From positions 1 to 50,459 of the forward strand of contig JAHFRL010000019.1 of the NCBI GenBank assembly GCA_023266235.1: 50,459 bases of DNA, given 5' to 3'. The notes beneath the pieces were generated by a model. It did no database searches and was not told the origin of the DNA. It saw only the letters and a list, made by a program, of their open reading frames with translations. A program made the translations under genes and the position numbers. Shown one piece after another: positions 29,960-39,773 of this stretch. This stretch comes from Betaproteobacteria bacterium (lineage in GTDB: Bacteria; Pseudomonadota; Gammaproteobacteria; Burkholderiales; SG8-41). Numbering within the stretch: the first letter of the stretch is position 1; every line of letters starts with the position of its first letter.

Positions 29960-32227
29960 CTAGAATTGCTGCCCGAATGTGAACTGCACTTTCTGCGTCC
30001 GGTCGCCGATCTGCGACTTGACCGGTTGCGCAAAACTTATCTTCAGCGGTCCGAATGCCGAGACGTAGAGGACGGACAGGCCGACCGCGCTGCGCAGGTC
30101 GCCGATCGCGTAGGTTTCACCGATCACGCCGGCATCGACGAATGCCGAGACACGCACCGATTTGTCATTCGGCAGACCCGGGAACGGGAACAGCAATTCG
30201 GCGTTGCCGAGCAGCTTGCGGCTGCCGCCGATCGGATCGCCGTTAGCGTCCTTGGGTCCGATATTCGCGGCATAAAAACCACGCACCGAGGTCGGGCCGC
30301 CCGCAAAGAAATTGCGGAAGAACGGCAGCGGCTTGCCGCCGAGGCCGTTGCCGTAGCCAAACTCGCCGTTGACGTAGATCGTGAAATCGCGCGTGAGCGG
30401 GAAATATCGTTTATGCTCGGCGCTGACTTTATAGAAGCGCAGCGTGCCGCCGGGAATGCCGGTCTCCACGCCGGCGCGGGTGATGGCGCCGCTGGTCGGG
30501 TAGATTGCGCTGTCACGCGTGTCGCGTCCCCAGCCGGCGGTGCCGAGCACCGCGGTGTTGGACGCGCCGAACGTGTTTACGTAACTCGTGATCCGGATCG
30601 GGGCGCCCTCAAAAGCCGTGATGCTGGTGTCTTCGTAACCGAGCCCCAGCGTCACCGTGTCGAGATCGGTAAGCGGCACGCCCAGTCGCGCCTGCCCGCC
30701 CGTCGTCGACGTCTGGTACAGACCAAGGCCAAGCGCCGACGGATCGGTCTTGCGATGGTAAACATCGAATCCCCTGCTCACGCCGTCGACCGTCCAGTAC
30801 GGTTGCGTGAACGACAGCGAGTACACGGTATTGACCTTGCTGGAGTTGATTTGCAGGCCGATATGGTTACCCGACCCGAACACGTTTTGCTGGGTAATGC
30901 CGCCGCTCAGAATCACGCCTTCACTGCCGAAACCGGCGCCGAACAGGATGTTGCCGGTCGGTTTCTCGGTAACGTTGACGTTCAGATCAACCTGATCGGT
31001 GGTGCCCGGGACGGACGGCGTCTCGATACTGACGTCCGAAAAATAGCCGAGACGGTCCACGCGCTGCTTGGACTTCGTGATCTTGTCCGCCGAGTACCAG
31101 CCGCCCTCGACCTGGCGCATCTCGCGGCGTACCACTTCGTCGCGGCTGCGGCTGTTGCCGGTAACATTGATGCGCCTGATGTAAACCCTGCGGCCGGGGT
31201 CGATAAAGAACGTGAAGGCGACCTTGCGCTTGTCTTTGTCAAGGTCGGGAACGGCGTTCACGTTCGCGAACGCGTAACCGTCGTTGCCCAGCCGCTCGCT
31301 GATCGCCTTCGTCGATTCCGTGAGCCGGGTGCGCGAGAAAATTTCGCCCGACTTCAGCTTGACCAGTTTGAGCGCATCGGCCTCGGGAATCAGCATCTCG
31401 CCCGCGACCTTCACATCGGAAACCGTGTACTGCGGGCCTTCGTCGATACCGACAGTGATATAAACGTCTTTTTTGTCGGGCGTGATCGAAACCTGCGTCG
31501 AATCGATATTGAATTCCAGATAGCCGCGGTCGAGGTAATGGGAGCGCAGCGTTTCGAGGTCGGCGGAGAGTTTCTGTTTCGAATACTGATCGTCCTTGCT
31601 GAACCAGGTCAGCAGCCCCGGCGTGCGCAGCTTGAACAGCCCGACCAGGTCTTTTTCCCTGAACACCCGGCTGCCGATGATGCTGATCTGACGAATCTTG
31701 GCAACCTCGCCTTCGACGATATCGAAGCGCACCGCGACCCGATTGCGCTCGAGCGGCGTGGCGGTGGTCGTGATCTGCGCCGAATACTTGCCGCGGCTGA
31801 TGTATTGGCGCTTCAACTCCTGTTCGGCCTTGTCCAGCAGGCCGCGATCGAAGATGCGCCCATCCGCAAGCCCGGTGGTGCGCAATCCTTTCAGCAAGTC
31901 TTCCTTGCTGAATTCCTTGGCCCCGACAATGTCGATTTGCGCCACTGACGGCCGCTCCTGGACCACCACGATCAGCACGCCGTTATCGACCTCGAGGCTG
32001 ACGTCCTTGAAAAAGCCGGTCGCGTAAAGCGAGCGGATCGCCTGCGCCGCCTTGTCCTCGGTCATGGTTTCGCCGACCTTGACCGGCAGATAACTGAAGA
32101 TCGTTCCCGCTTCAGTGCGCTGGATGCCTTCGATGCGGATATCCTTCACGACGAACGGATCGAACGCGTGCGCGCTCAGCCCGAGGACGGCGCCAAGCAC
32201 GAACAGCATGTGTTTGCAGAAACGCAT
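29960..32227 (-). CDS. bamA: Outer-membrane protein assembly factor BamA
   Basis: Core of the BAM complex that inserts beta-barrel proteins into the outer membrane, 755 residues. Signal peptide 1-21 (ending SAHA), five POTRA domains (about 22-420; e.g. VKDIRIEGIQRTEAG), then the Omp85 barrel with VRGF (loop 6 arginine motif, in SVRGFYAANIG) and a C-terminal Phe (FTFGQQF). The ATG at 32227 is four bases after the rseP stop; 15 further upstream codons are possible but would not start a signal peptide. Confidence 0.97.
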   Translation of the reverse strand: MRFCKHMLFVLGAVLGLSAHAFDPFVVKDIRIEGIQRTEAGTIFSYLPVKVGETMTEDKAAQAIRSLYATGFFKDVSLEVDNGVLIVVVQERPSVAQIDIVGAKEFSKEDLLKGLRTTGLADGRIFDRGLLDKAEQELKRQYISRGKYSAQITTTATPLERNRVAVRFDIVEGEVAKIRQISIIGSRVFREKDLVGLFKLRTPGLLTWFSKDDQYSKQKLSADLETLRSHYLDRGYLEFNIDSTQVSITPDKKDVYITVGIDEGPQYTVSDVKVAGEMLIPEADALKLVKLKSGEIFSRTRLTESTKAISERLGNDGYAFANVNAVPDLDKDKRKVAFTFFIDPGRRVYIRRINVTGNSRSRDEVVRREMRQVEGGWYSADKITKSKQRVDRLGYFSDVSIETPSVPGTTDQVDLNVNVTEKPTGNILFGAGFGSEGVILSGGITQQNVFGSGNHIGLQINSSKVNTVYSLSFTQPYWTVDGVSRGFDVYHRKTDPSALGLGLYQTSTTGGQARLGVPLTDLDTVTLGLGYEDTSITAFEGAPIRITSYVNTFGASNTAVLGTAGWGRDTRDSAIYPTSGAITRAGVETGIPGGTLRFYKVSAEHKRYFPLTRDFTIYVNGEFGYGNGLGGKPLPFFRNFFAGGPTSVRGFYAANIGPKDANGDPIGGSRKLLGNAELLFPFPGLPNDKSVRVSAFVDAGVIGETYAIGDLRSAVGLSVLYVSAFGPLKISFAQPVKSQIGDRTQKVQFTFGQQF

Positions 32228-32231
32228 CGTG

Positions 32232-33596
32232 TCAGCTGCTGATGAGCCTGGTGATATCGTTATAAAGCGCAAAAGCCATCAGCATCAGCAGCACTCCCAT
32301 ACCGACGTGCTGACCGATTTCCATGGCTTTTTCCGAGACCGGACTTCCCTTGACAATTTCGAACATATAATACATCAAATGGCCGCCATCCAATAACGGT
32401 ATCGGCAATAAATTGAGCACGCCGAGGCTGATGCTGATCAGGGCCAGGAATACCAGATACGAAATCCAGCCGATCTGCGCCGCCTGGCCGGCGTAATCCG
32501 CGATGGTAATGGGCCCACTGAGGTTCTTCAGGGAAATTTCGCCCATCACCATTTTCCCCAGCATGCGCAGGCTGAATGCCGAGGTATCCCAGGTGCGCTC
32601 CAGCGCCTTGCCGAAACTGGTCCACGCCGGGTAGCGCACTTCCACCAGGTACTTCTGCAGCACCGCCGGATCAATGCGCGGCGCGGCGCCGATACGGCCG
32701 ACGCGAACCGCATTCTCCAGTACGCCGTCCGGCGTGACCGCCATACGCAATAGCGCGGCCCCGCGCCTGATGTCGAGCATCAACTGTTGCCCCGGATTGG
32801 CGCTGATCGCGGTCACCACCTGATCCCAGTGCGCCACCGGTTCGCCGTCGATGGCGACAATCTCGTCGCCGGCCAGCAGGCCGCTGCGTTCCGCTGCCGC
32901 GCCGGGGAGCACGCGCCCGATCACCGGCGCGAGCGGCGGTTGCAGGCGCGCGAATCCGAGTGCCCGCAGGAAATCGCTGTCGAGGTCCGCCGGCTGGAGG
33001 TGCGCCAGATCCAGCGTGCGCCAGTGAATTTCCCCGCGCTCGTTATGGACTTCCAGCGCAACAGCGCTGCGCTCGACCGCGTATTTGAGCAGGACCCAGC
33101 GCGCATCCTGCCAGGTGGCGACGGCGTGCGGTCCGATCTTGACGACGGTTTCACCCGGCATGAATTGCGCCTGCGCGGCCGGCGAACCGGGGGTCACCGC
33201 TCCGATCACCGGTTTGATCCCCGGCACGCCGTGCATGAAAATCAGCCAGTAAAGAAGAATCGCGAGCAGAAAGTTTGCGGCCGGTCCGGCGACCACGATC
33301 AGAAAGCGGCGATATACCGTCTGGCGGTTGAACGCGCGCGGCCGCTCCTGGTCCGCGACTTCACCCTCGCGCTCGTCGAGCATCTTGACGTAACCGCCCA
33401 GCGGGAACGCCGAAACCGCCCACTCCGTCCGGTCGCGCCCATAACGGCGGCTCGTCAGCACGCGGCCGAACCCGACCGAAAATCTCAGCACCTTGACATT
33501 GCACAGCCACGCCGCAAGATAGTGCCCGAATTCGTGCACGATGATCAGCAAACCAAGCGCAAACGCAAACGCAACTAACGTAGTCAGCAGATGCAT
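32232..33596 (-). CDS. rseP: Site-2 protease RseP
   Basis: Intramembrane zinc metalloprotease of the sigma-E envelope stress pathway, 454 residues. The zinc motif is HEFGH near residue 21, the second metal region LNLLPIPLLDGGH near the C-terminus, and two PDZ domains lie between (GSPAAQAQFMPGE and AERSGLLAGDEIVAIDGE). Four membrane helices are expected. Sits between dxr (22 bp) and bamA. Confidence 0.97.
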   Translation of the reverse strand: MHLLTTLVAFAFALGLLIIVHEFGHYLAAWLCNVKVLRFSVGFGRVLTSRRYGRDRTEWAVSAFPLGGYVKMLDEREGEVADQERPRAFNRQTVYRRFLIVVAGPAANFLLAILLYWLIFMHGVPGIKPVIGAVTPGSPAAQAQFMPGETVVKIGPHAVATWQDARWVLLKYAVERSAVALEVHNERGEIHWRTLDLAHLQPADLDSDFLRALGFARLQPPLAPVIGRVLPGAAAERSGLLAGDEIVAIDGEPVAHWDQVVTAISANPGQQLMLDIRRGAALLRMAVTPDGVLENAVRVGRIGAAPRIDPAVLQKYLVEVRYPAWTSFGKALERTWDTSAFSLRMLGKMVMGEISLKNLSGPITIADYAGQAAQIGWISYLVFLALISISLGVLNLLPIPLLDGGHLMYYMFEIVKGSPVSEKAMEIGQHVGMGVLLMLMAFALYNDITRLISS

Positions 33597-33618
33597 GGCG
33601 ATCTATGCCGTTCGCGGG

Positions 33619-34842
33619 CTAAGCTGAAACGCGCAGTGAGTGCTGATTTTCGCCGGCCGCATGCCGCGCGAGCCAGGCCTCGGCGCAAACGCGGGCGCGC
33701 CGGTCGGCATTGAATACGTCCTCGAGCACGCGCAACGGGACAACCGGGACTTCGCCAAGCGCATGCTCGATCAACGCCGGAATCCGGTCGAAACGCAGCC
33801 GCGACCCGAGAAACGCCGCCACCGCCGTTTCATTGGCGGCGTTGAGAACCGCCGGCGCACTGCCGCCGGCGCGCAGCGCTTCACGCGCGAGCCACAGGCA
33901 CGGGAAGCGCGCGTAATCCGGCTCGGAAAAATTGAGCCGGCTGACCCTGGCAAGATCGAGAAAGTCGACCCCCGCTTCGATGCGCTCCGGGTAACCGAGC
34001 GCAAACGCAATGGGTGTGCGCATGTCGGGATTGCCCAGTTGCGCGAGCAGCGAGCCGTCGATGTATTCGACCAGCGAATGGATCACGCTTTCCGGATGGA
34101 TGACGACCTTGATTTGTCCGTCCGCCGCGTTGAACAGCCAGCTCGCCTCGATGACTTCCAGGCCCTTGTTCATCATGGTGGCGGAATCGACCGAAATCTT
34201 GCGCCCCATCACCCAATTGGGATGGGCGCATGCTTCGGCCGGAGTGACTTGCGGCAAACGCTCGAGCGGCGTGTCGCGGAACGGGCCGCCCGATGCCGTC
34301 AGCACGATGCGGCGCACGCCGACCGCCGCAAGATCGCCGCTGAAGTCCCGGGGCAGCGCCTGGAACACCGCGTTGTGCTCGCTGTCGATGGGTATCAACG
34401 TCGCGCCGCGCCCGCGCACCGCGCCCATGAACACGGGCCCTGCGGTCACCAAGGCCTCCTTGTTGGCGAGCAGCACGCGCTTGCCGGCCTGCACCGCGGC
34501 GAAAGTCGCGCGCAGTCCGGCGATGCCGACGATCGCCGCTATCACCGTGTCGACGGGCGGCAACGCGGCAACCTGCTCGAGCGCCGGCTCGCCGCACAGC
34601 ACTTCGGTCGTGCCGCCGGCGGCGCGCAGCCCGGCTTGCAGTTGTTCCGCGCCCGCCGCGCTGCCCGCCACGGCAAAACGCGGATGAAATTTCAGGCACT
34701 GCTGCAACAGCGCATCGATTTGCCGATGGGCGGTGAGCGCGACAACCTCGAAGCGGCCGGGGTGACGGGCGACGACATCGAGCGCATTGACGCCGATGCT
34801 GCCGGTCGCGCCGAGAATGACGATGTTCCGCGGTTTGCTCAT
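33619..34842 (-). CDS. dxr: 1-deoxy-D-xylulose 5-phosphate reductoisomerase
   Basis: Second step of the MEP isoprenoid pathway, making 2-C-methyl-D-erythritol 4-phosphate with NADPH. 407 residues. The nucleotide motif is ILGATGSIG, metal-binding residues are in PIDSEHNA, and substrate-binding motifs include [10 protein letters not shown] and [17 protein letters not shown]. Lies 10 bp before... that is, just upstream of rseP and 10 bp downstream of cdsA in transcription order. Confidence 0.97.
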   Translation of the reverse strand: MSKPRNIVILGATGSIGVNALDVVARHPGRFEVVALTAHRQIDALLQQCLKFHPRFAVAGSAAGAEQLQAGLRAAGGTTEVLCGEPALEQVAALPPVDTVIAAIVGIAGLRATFAAVQAGKRVLLANKEALVTAGPVFMGAVRGRGATLIPIDSEHNAVFQALPRDFSGDLAAVGVRRIVLTASGGPFRDTPLERLPQVTPAEACAHPNWVMGRKISVDSATMMNKGLEVIEASWLFNAADGQIKVVIHPESVIHSLVEYIDGSLLAQLGNPDMRTPIAFALGYPERIEAGVDFLDLARVSRLNFSEPDYARFPCLWLAREALRAGGSAPAVLNAANETAVAAFLGSRLRFDRIPALIEHALGEVPVVPLRVLEDVFNADRRARVCAEAWLARHAAGENQHSLRVSA

Positions 34843-34852
34843 GGCGGTGACA

Positions 34853-35659
34853 TCAAATGAAAAGCAGCGCCGCCAGCGGCAGCGCCGCCGTCATGCCGTC
34901 GATGCGGTCGAGCATGCCGCCGTGTCCCGGGAAAATGCCGCCGCTATCCTTGACCCCGGCGTTGCGCTTGAGCCACGACTCGAACAAATCACCCACAATG
35001 CTGAACGTCGTCATAGCGAGAAATGCCGCGATAACAAAGTGCAAATCGCGTGCCGAAAACAGCGAAAAATGCAAAACCAGAGCATACACTGTGGCGGCGG
35101 CAAACGCACCGCCGACGCCTTCCCAGGTCTTGCCGGGACTGATCGCCGGCGCCAGCTTGCGCTTGCCGAACGCCCGCCCCGTGCAGTAAGCCGCGGTGTC
35201 GGCGATCCAGATCACGGCGAGCAGCAGCAGCAATAACAGCGCATCGTCCTGCAACCGCGCCAGCGCGAGCCAGGTCGGCAGCAGCACGATGAGGCCGGCG
35301 GCAGCCAGCGCGAGGCGTTGACGCACGGCCAGTTTCAGCCACAACCAGCAGGGTGCGATGACGCACCAGTACGCTGTCGCGACCGCGTAGACCGCGCGCT
35401 CCGCTGCGGCCGCGGTGTGCCCCGGGTGCCGGGCAGCGGGAATTGCCAGCAGCCACAATACCGCGCTGCCGGCCAGCAGCGCCGCCAGAAATGCCGCCTC
35501 GGCGCTGCGGCCGAAGCGGGCGAGCCGCGCCCACTCGCGGCCGGCAACCAGCAATGGCGCAACCAGCGCGATACTCCACCACGCGTTCGGCAGCAGAAAC
35601 ATCGCCGCCAGGAACAATGACAGCGCGACCGCCGCGGTCAGGATACGCAGTTTGAGCAT
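34853..35659 (-). CDS. cdsA: Phosphatidate cytidylyltransferase
   Basis: Makes CDP-diacylglycerol, the precursor of all phospholipids, at the inner membrane. 268 residues, mostly hydrophobic with about eight helices. The family signature near the C-terminus is complete: [14 protein letters not shown] followed by [13 protein letters not shown]. Between uppS and dxr. Confidence 0.96.
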   Translation of the reverse strand: MLKLRILTAAVALSLFLAAMFLLPNAWWSIALVAPLLVAGREWARLARFGRSAEAAFLAALLAGSAVLWLLAIPAARHPGHTAAAAERAVYAVATAYWCVIAPCWLWLKLAVRQRLALAAAGLIVLLPTWLALARLQDDALLLLLLLAVIWIADTAAYCTGRAFGKRKLAPAISPGKTWEGVGGAFAAATVYALVLHFSLFSARDLHFVIAAFLAMTTFSIVGDLFESWLKRNAGVKDSGGIFPGHGGMLDRIDGMTAALPLAALLFI

Positions 35660-35677
35660 CGGGCTGCGGGGCCGCGG

Positions 35678-36469
35678 CTAGCGGCTCTCGGATACGCGCC
35701 GCCGGGGATTCCCGGTAGCGGCGTCCCGCATCTGCTCGCTGGTGCGGCCAAAGCGGCGCTCGCGCTGCTGATAAGATGCGATCGCCTGCTCGAGCGCCGC
35801 CGTATCGAAGTCCGGCCACAGCGTATCCGTGAAATACAGCTCGGTGTAGGCGAGCTGCCACAACAGGAAATTGCTGATGCGCTGCTCGCCTCCGGTGCGG
35901 ATAAAAAGATCCGGCTCCGGCGCGTAGGCAAGCGACAGGTACGGCAGCAGGTCGGTCTCGGCGAATCCGCCGGCGAGCTGCGGCCGCTCTTTGAGCATGC
36001 GGGTGACCGCCTGGATCATGTCCCAGCGCCCGCCGTAATTGGCGGCCACCGTCAGCGTCAGCCGCGTGTCGTCGCGGGTCAGTTCCTCGGCATCCGCAAT
36101 CAGGCGCGTCAGGCGCGGCTCGAATCGCGACAAATCGCCGATGACCTTGAAGCGTATGCCGTTCTCGTGCAGTTTCGCGACTTCCTGCTCGAGCGCGACC
36201 ATGAACAGCTGCATCAGGAACGAAATTTCGTCGGCGGGACGCCGCCAGTTTTCGCTGCTGAACGCAAACAGCGTCAGAAATTCCACGCCCTTTTCAGCGC
36301 AGGCGCGGACCGCGCTGCGCACGTTCTCGACGCCGCGGCGGTGCCCGGCGACGCGCGGCAGGAAGCGCCGCTTCGCCCAGCGGCCGTTGCCATCCATGAT
36401 GATGGCGATGTGGCGCGGTATCGCCCGTGGTGCGGGAACCGCGATGGTGGAACTGGTGGTGGTCGGCAC
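35678..36469 (-). CDS. uppS: Undecaprenyl diphosphate synthase
   Basis: cis-Prenyltransferase making the C55 lipid carrier for cell-wall and LPS synthesis, 263 residues. The catalytic Asp is in [13 protein letters not shown], and the substrate motifs include FSSENWRRP and [18 protein letters not shown]. The start is GTG at 36469, 9 bp after the frr stop; a non-conserved N-terminal run ([14 protein letters not shown]) precedes the core. Confidence 0.96.
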   Translation of the reverse strand: MPTTTSSTIAVPAPRAIPRHIAIIMDGNGRWAKRRFLPRVAGHRRGVENVRSAVRACAEKGVEFLTLFAFSSENWRRPADEISFLMQLFMVALEQEVAKLHENGIRFKVIGDLSRFEPRLTRLIADAEELTRDDTRLTLTVAANYGGRWDMIQAVTRMLKERPQLAGGFAETDLLPYLSLAYAPEPDLFIRTGGEQRISNFLLWQLAYTELYFTDTLWPDFDTAALEQAIASYQQRERRFGRTSEQMRDAATGNPRRRVSESR

Positions 36470-36478
36470 GTGCGCCCG

Positions 36479-37036
36479 CTAGACCGCGATCAAGTCGGCT
36501 TCTTTGGCGGCCAGCGCCTTGTCGATTTCGGCGATATGCCGGTCGGTCAGCTTCTGCACCTCGTCCTGCGCGCGGCGTTCCTCGTCCTCCGGCACCTTTT
36601 TCTGCTTGAGCAGGTCCTTGAGGTGATTGTTGGCGTCGCGCCGGATGTTGCGCACCGCGATGCGCGCATTTTCGGCCTCCTTGTGCACGACCTTGATGAG
36701 GTCGCGGCGGCGCTCTTCCGTCAAGGCCGGCATCGGCACGCGCACGGTGTCACCCGTGGTAGCCGGGTTGAGACCGAGGTCGGACTCGCGGATCGCCTTT
36801 TCCACCGCACCCGCCATTTTCCTGTCCCACGGCACGACGCCGATGGTGCGCGCATCGAGCAAAGTCACGTTGGCGACCCCGTTGACCGCCGTCGGCGTGC
36901 CGTAATAGTCGACCATCACGTGGTCGAGCAGCCCGGTGTGGGCGCGGCCGGTGCGGATTTTCCCGAGATCGGCCTTCAGCGTCTCCAGCGTTTTTTTCAT
37001 TTTCTGTTCGGCGGATTTCTTGACATCGGCGATCAT
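36479..37036 (-). CDS. frr: Ribosome recycling factor
   Basis: Releases ribosomes from mRNA after termination, with EF-G. 185 residues, exactly the usual size. The motifs LRTGRA-type ([15 protein letters not shown]) and [20 protein letters not shown] are diagnostic. 12 bp after pyrH. Confidence 0.98.
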   Translation of the reverse strand: MIADVKKSAEQKMKKTLETLKADLGKIRTGRAHTGLLDHVMVDYYGTPTAVNGVANVTLLDARTIGVVPWDRKMAGAVEKAIRESDLGLNPATTGDTVRVPMPALTEERRRDLIKVVHKEAENARIAVRNIRRDANNHLKDLLKQKKVPEDEERRAQDEVQKLTDRHIAEIDKALAAKEADLIAV

Positions 37037-37048
37037 TTCATTCCTCCG

Positions 37049-37768
<720 letters not shown>

Positions 37769-38650
37769 CTAGGCGTTTCCCACCTGCGCCATCACCGCGG
37801 CGACAAAGTCGTCTTTCTTCTTCTCGATGCCTTCACCGACGACATACATGTGGAAGGCGTGAACTTTGGCGTGCTTCGCCGTGAGCAGTTGCGCGACCGT
37901 TGCGTCCGTATTCTTGACGAACGGCTGGCCGAGCAGCGTCACTTCGGCCAGATATTTGGCGATGCGGCCCTCGACCATTCTGGCGATGATATTGCCGGGC
38001 TTGCCGCTTTGCTGCGCTTGCGCGGTATAGATTTCACGCTCTTTGGCGATGACATCGGGAGGCACCTGGTCGGCGGCGACGCAGAGCGGCTTGCTCGCCG
38101 CGATATGCATGGCGAGATCTTTGCCGAGTTGTTCGTCGCCGCCTTCGCAATCGACGAGCACGCCGATGCGGCTGCCGTGCAGATAGTGCGCGAGCCTGCC
38201 CTTGGCGGCCACGCGCGTGAAGCGGCGCACGCTGATGTTCTCGCCGAGCTTCATCACCAGTCCCTGGCGCGCGGCTTCCACCGTCTGACCGTCGCCGCCG
38301 GCGCTGTTGGACAGCGCGTCGAGATCGGCCGGGTCGCCGTGCGCCACCGCCGTGGCCACTGCTTTCACAAAACCGGCGAAATTCGCGTCCTTGGCGACAA
38401 AGTCGGTTTCGCAGTTGACCTCGACCAGCGCGCCGGTCTTGCCGCCGCCGTCGATATGCACGCCGACGGCGCCCTCGGCCGCGATGCGTCCCGCCACCTT
38501 GCTTGCCCTGGCCCCGCTCTTGATGCGCAGCAACTCCGCGGCCTTAGTCATGTCGCCGCCGGCCTCGGCGAGCGCTTTCTTGCATTCCATCATGCCGAGG
38601 CCGGTCGCCTCGCGCAGCTCCTTGACCATTCCCGCGGTGATGTCCGCCAT
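37769..38650 (-). CDS. tsf: Elongation factor Ts
   Basis: Nucleotide exchange factor for EF-Tu, 293 residues. The UBA-like N-terminal domain has the signature [16 protein letters not shown], and the core domain has [12 protein letters not shown]. Separated from rpsB by a 79-bp spacer with a hairpin terminator-like element. Confidence 0.98.
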   Translation of the reverse strand: MADITAGMVKELREATGLGMMECKKALAEAGGDMTKAAELLRIKSGARASKVAGRIAAEGAVGVHIDGGGKTGALVEVNCETDFVAKDANFAGFVKAVATAVAHGDPADLDALSNSAGGDGQTVEAARQGLVMKLGENISVRRFTRVAAKGRLAHYLHGSRIGVLVDCEGGDEQLGKDLAMHIAASKPLCVAADQVPPDVIAKEREIYTAQAQQSGKPGNIIARMVEGRIAKYLAEVTLLGQPFVKNTDATVAQLLTAKHAKVHAFHMYVVGEGIEKKKDDFVAAVMAQVGNA

Positions 38651-38688
38651 TTCTGCTCCGACAACCTGAACTTGTTCAAATCCTGCTT

Positions 38689-38714
38689 AAAAAAAGGGGG
38701 CTGACGCCCCTTTT
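38689..38714 (-). terminator. Hairpin plus T-tract between rpsB and tsf (attenuator)
   Basis: Read on the minus strand: AAAAGGGGC, loop GTCA, GCCCCC, then seven T residues. It is a good intrinsic terminator placed inside the operon, so partial read-through is expected, lowering tsf and downstream genes relative to rpsB. A similar arrangement is known in E. coli. Confidence 0.75.
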
Positions 38715-38729
38715 CCGGCGGGGTCCGCT

Positions 38730-39476
38730 TTACGCCGCTGGTGCGGCGCCTTCCTCGACTTCGACGAATTCCTCGTCACTGACGATTTCCGGCACGACCA
38801 GATTGCGGCCTTCGAGCACCGCGTCGGCAGCGCCGCGCGCGTAAAGCCGGATTGCGCGGCTCGAATCATCGTTGCCGGGAATCACATAATCCAGGCCTTC
38901 CGGATTGTGATTAGTGTCCACCACCGCGATGATCGGGATGCCGAGCTTCTTCGCTTCGGCAACCGCGCCCTTGTGGTAGCCGACGTCGATCACGAACAGC
39001 GCGTCCGGCAGACCGGGCATGTCCTTGATGCCGCCCAGGCTGCGCTCGAGCTTGACGATTTCACGCTGATAATGGAGTGCTTCCTTTTTCGCCAGCTTGT
39101 CGAGCGTGCCGTCCTGCGCCATCGCCTCCATGTCCTTCAGGCGCTTGATCGACTGCTTGACGGTCTTGTAGTTGGTCAGCATGCCGCCGAGCCAGCGATG
39201 ATCGACGTACGGCGAGCCGCAGCGCAGCGCCTCTTCCTTGATGATCTCGCGCGCCTGGCGCTTGGTGCCGACAAACAGGATCACGCCTTTGTTGGACGTC
39301 AGTTGACGCACGAATTTGAGCGCCTCCTGATAGAGCGCCAGCGTCTTTTCGAGGTTGATGATGTGGATCTTGTTGCGATGGCCGAAGATAAACGGGGCCA
39401 TCTTGGGGTTCCAATACCGGGTCTGGTGTCCGAAATGAACGCCACATTCCAGCATTTCACGCATGCTAGTCGCCAT
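38730..39476 (-). CDS. rpsB: 30S ribosomal protein S2
   Basis: 248-residue ribosomal protein on the head-body junction of the small subunit. [20 protein letters not shown] at the start and [29 protein letters not shown] later are standard S2 signatures. The ATG at 39476 has GGAG with good spacing; the 22 in-frame codons upstream belong to the leader. First gene of the long operon. Confidence 0.98.
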   Translation of the reverse strand: MATSMREMLECGVHFGHQTRYWNPKMAPFIFGHRNKIHIINLEKTLALYQEALKFVRQLTSNKGVILFVGTKRQAREIIKEEALRCGSPYVDHRWLGGMLTNYKTVKQSIKRLKDMEAMAQDGTLDKLAKKEALHYQREIVKLERSLGGIKDMPGLPDALFVIDVGYHKGAVAEAKKLGIPIIAVVDTNHNPEGLDYVIPGNDDSSRAIRLYARGAADAVLEGRNLVVPEIVSDEEFVEVEEGAAPAA

Positions 39477-39502
39477 ACTATCTCCAGTTAGGGTTGAGCC
39501 TC

Positions 39503-39550
39503 CATCCGCCGACCTGCACTCGTTGCCGGGCACCCTGACCATGGCGGATG
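39503..39550 (-). promoter_or_regulatory. rpsB leader hairpin
   Basis: CATCCGCC (39503-39510) and GGCGGATG (39543-39550) form an 8-bp stem enclosing 32 nt in the roughly 120-nt rpsB leader, ending about 26 nt before the start codon. S2 represses its own mRNA in E. coli through a structured leader; this element may play that part, but I have not matched it to a known leader family. Confidence 0.45.
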
Positions 39551-39603
39551 TGCGAATTTATGGCCGGAAACACCGCAAAAAACCTGTTTCAGACCTTGGG
39601 CTA

Positions 39604-39633
39604 ATTATATCATCTTTAATGATTTTTGCTCAA
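39604..39633 (-). promoter_or_regulatory. Sigma70 promoter of the rpsB operon
   Basis: On the minus strand TTGAGC (-35, 39628-39633), 18-bp spacer, perfect TATAAT (-10, 39604-39609). The predicted start near 39597 leaves a leader of about 120 nt. It is the strongest promoter I see in the core region and fits high expression of ribosomal genes. Confidence 0.75.
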
Positions 39634-39722
39634 CTACGAGCCTTGTCCGGTAGGGTCTCAGTTTGAAATGTAACGGCGAAATACACGCGGATTATCTCTC
39701 GATAATGCGTGCGTGAAACAAA

Positions 39723-39742
39723 AAACCCGCCGAAGCGGGTTT
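39723..39742 (-). terminator. Terminator after mshN
   Basis: AAACCCGC-CGAA-GCGGGTTT, an 8-bp perfect stem with a tetraloop. On the minus strand it is followed by a T6 run, an intrinsic terminator 32 bp past the mshN stop. It ends the pilus assembly operon before the rpsB promoter. Confidence 0.88.
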
Positions 39743-39773
39743 ATCTTCTCTTTTGTCGATTTTGTGGCGCAAG

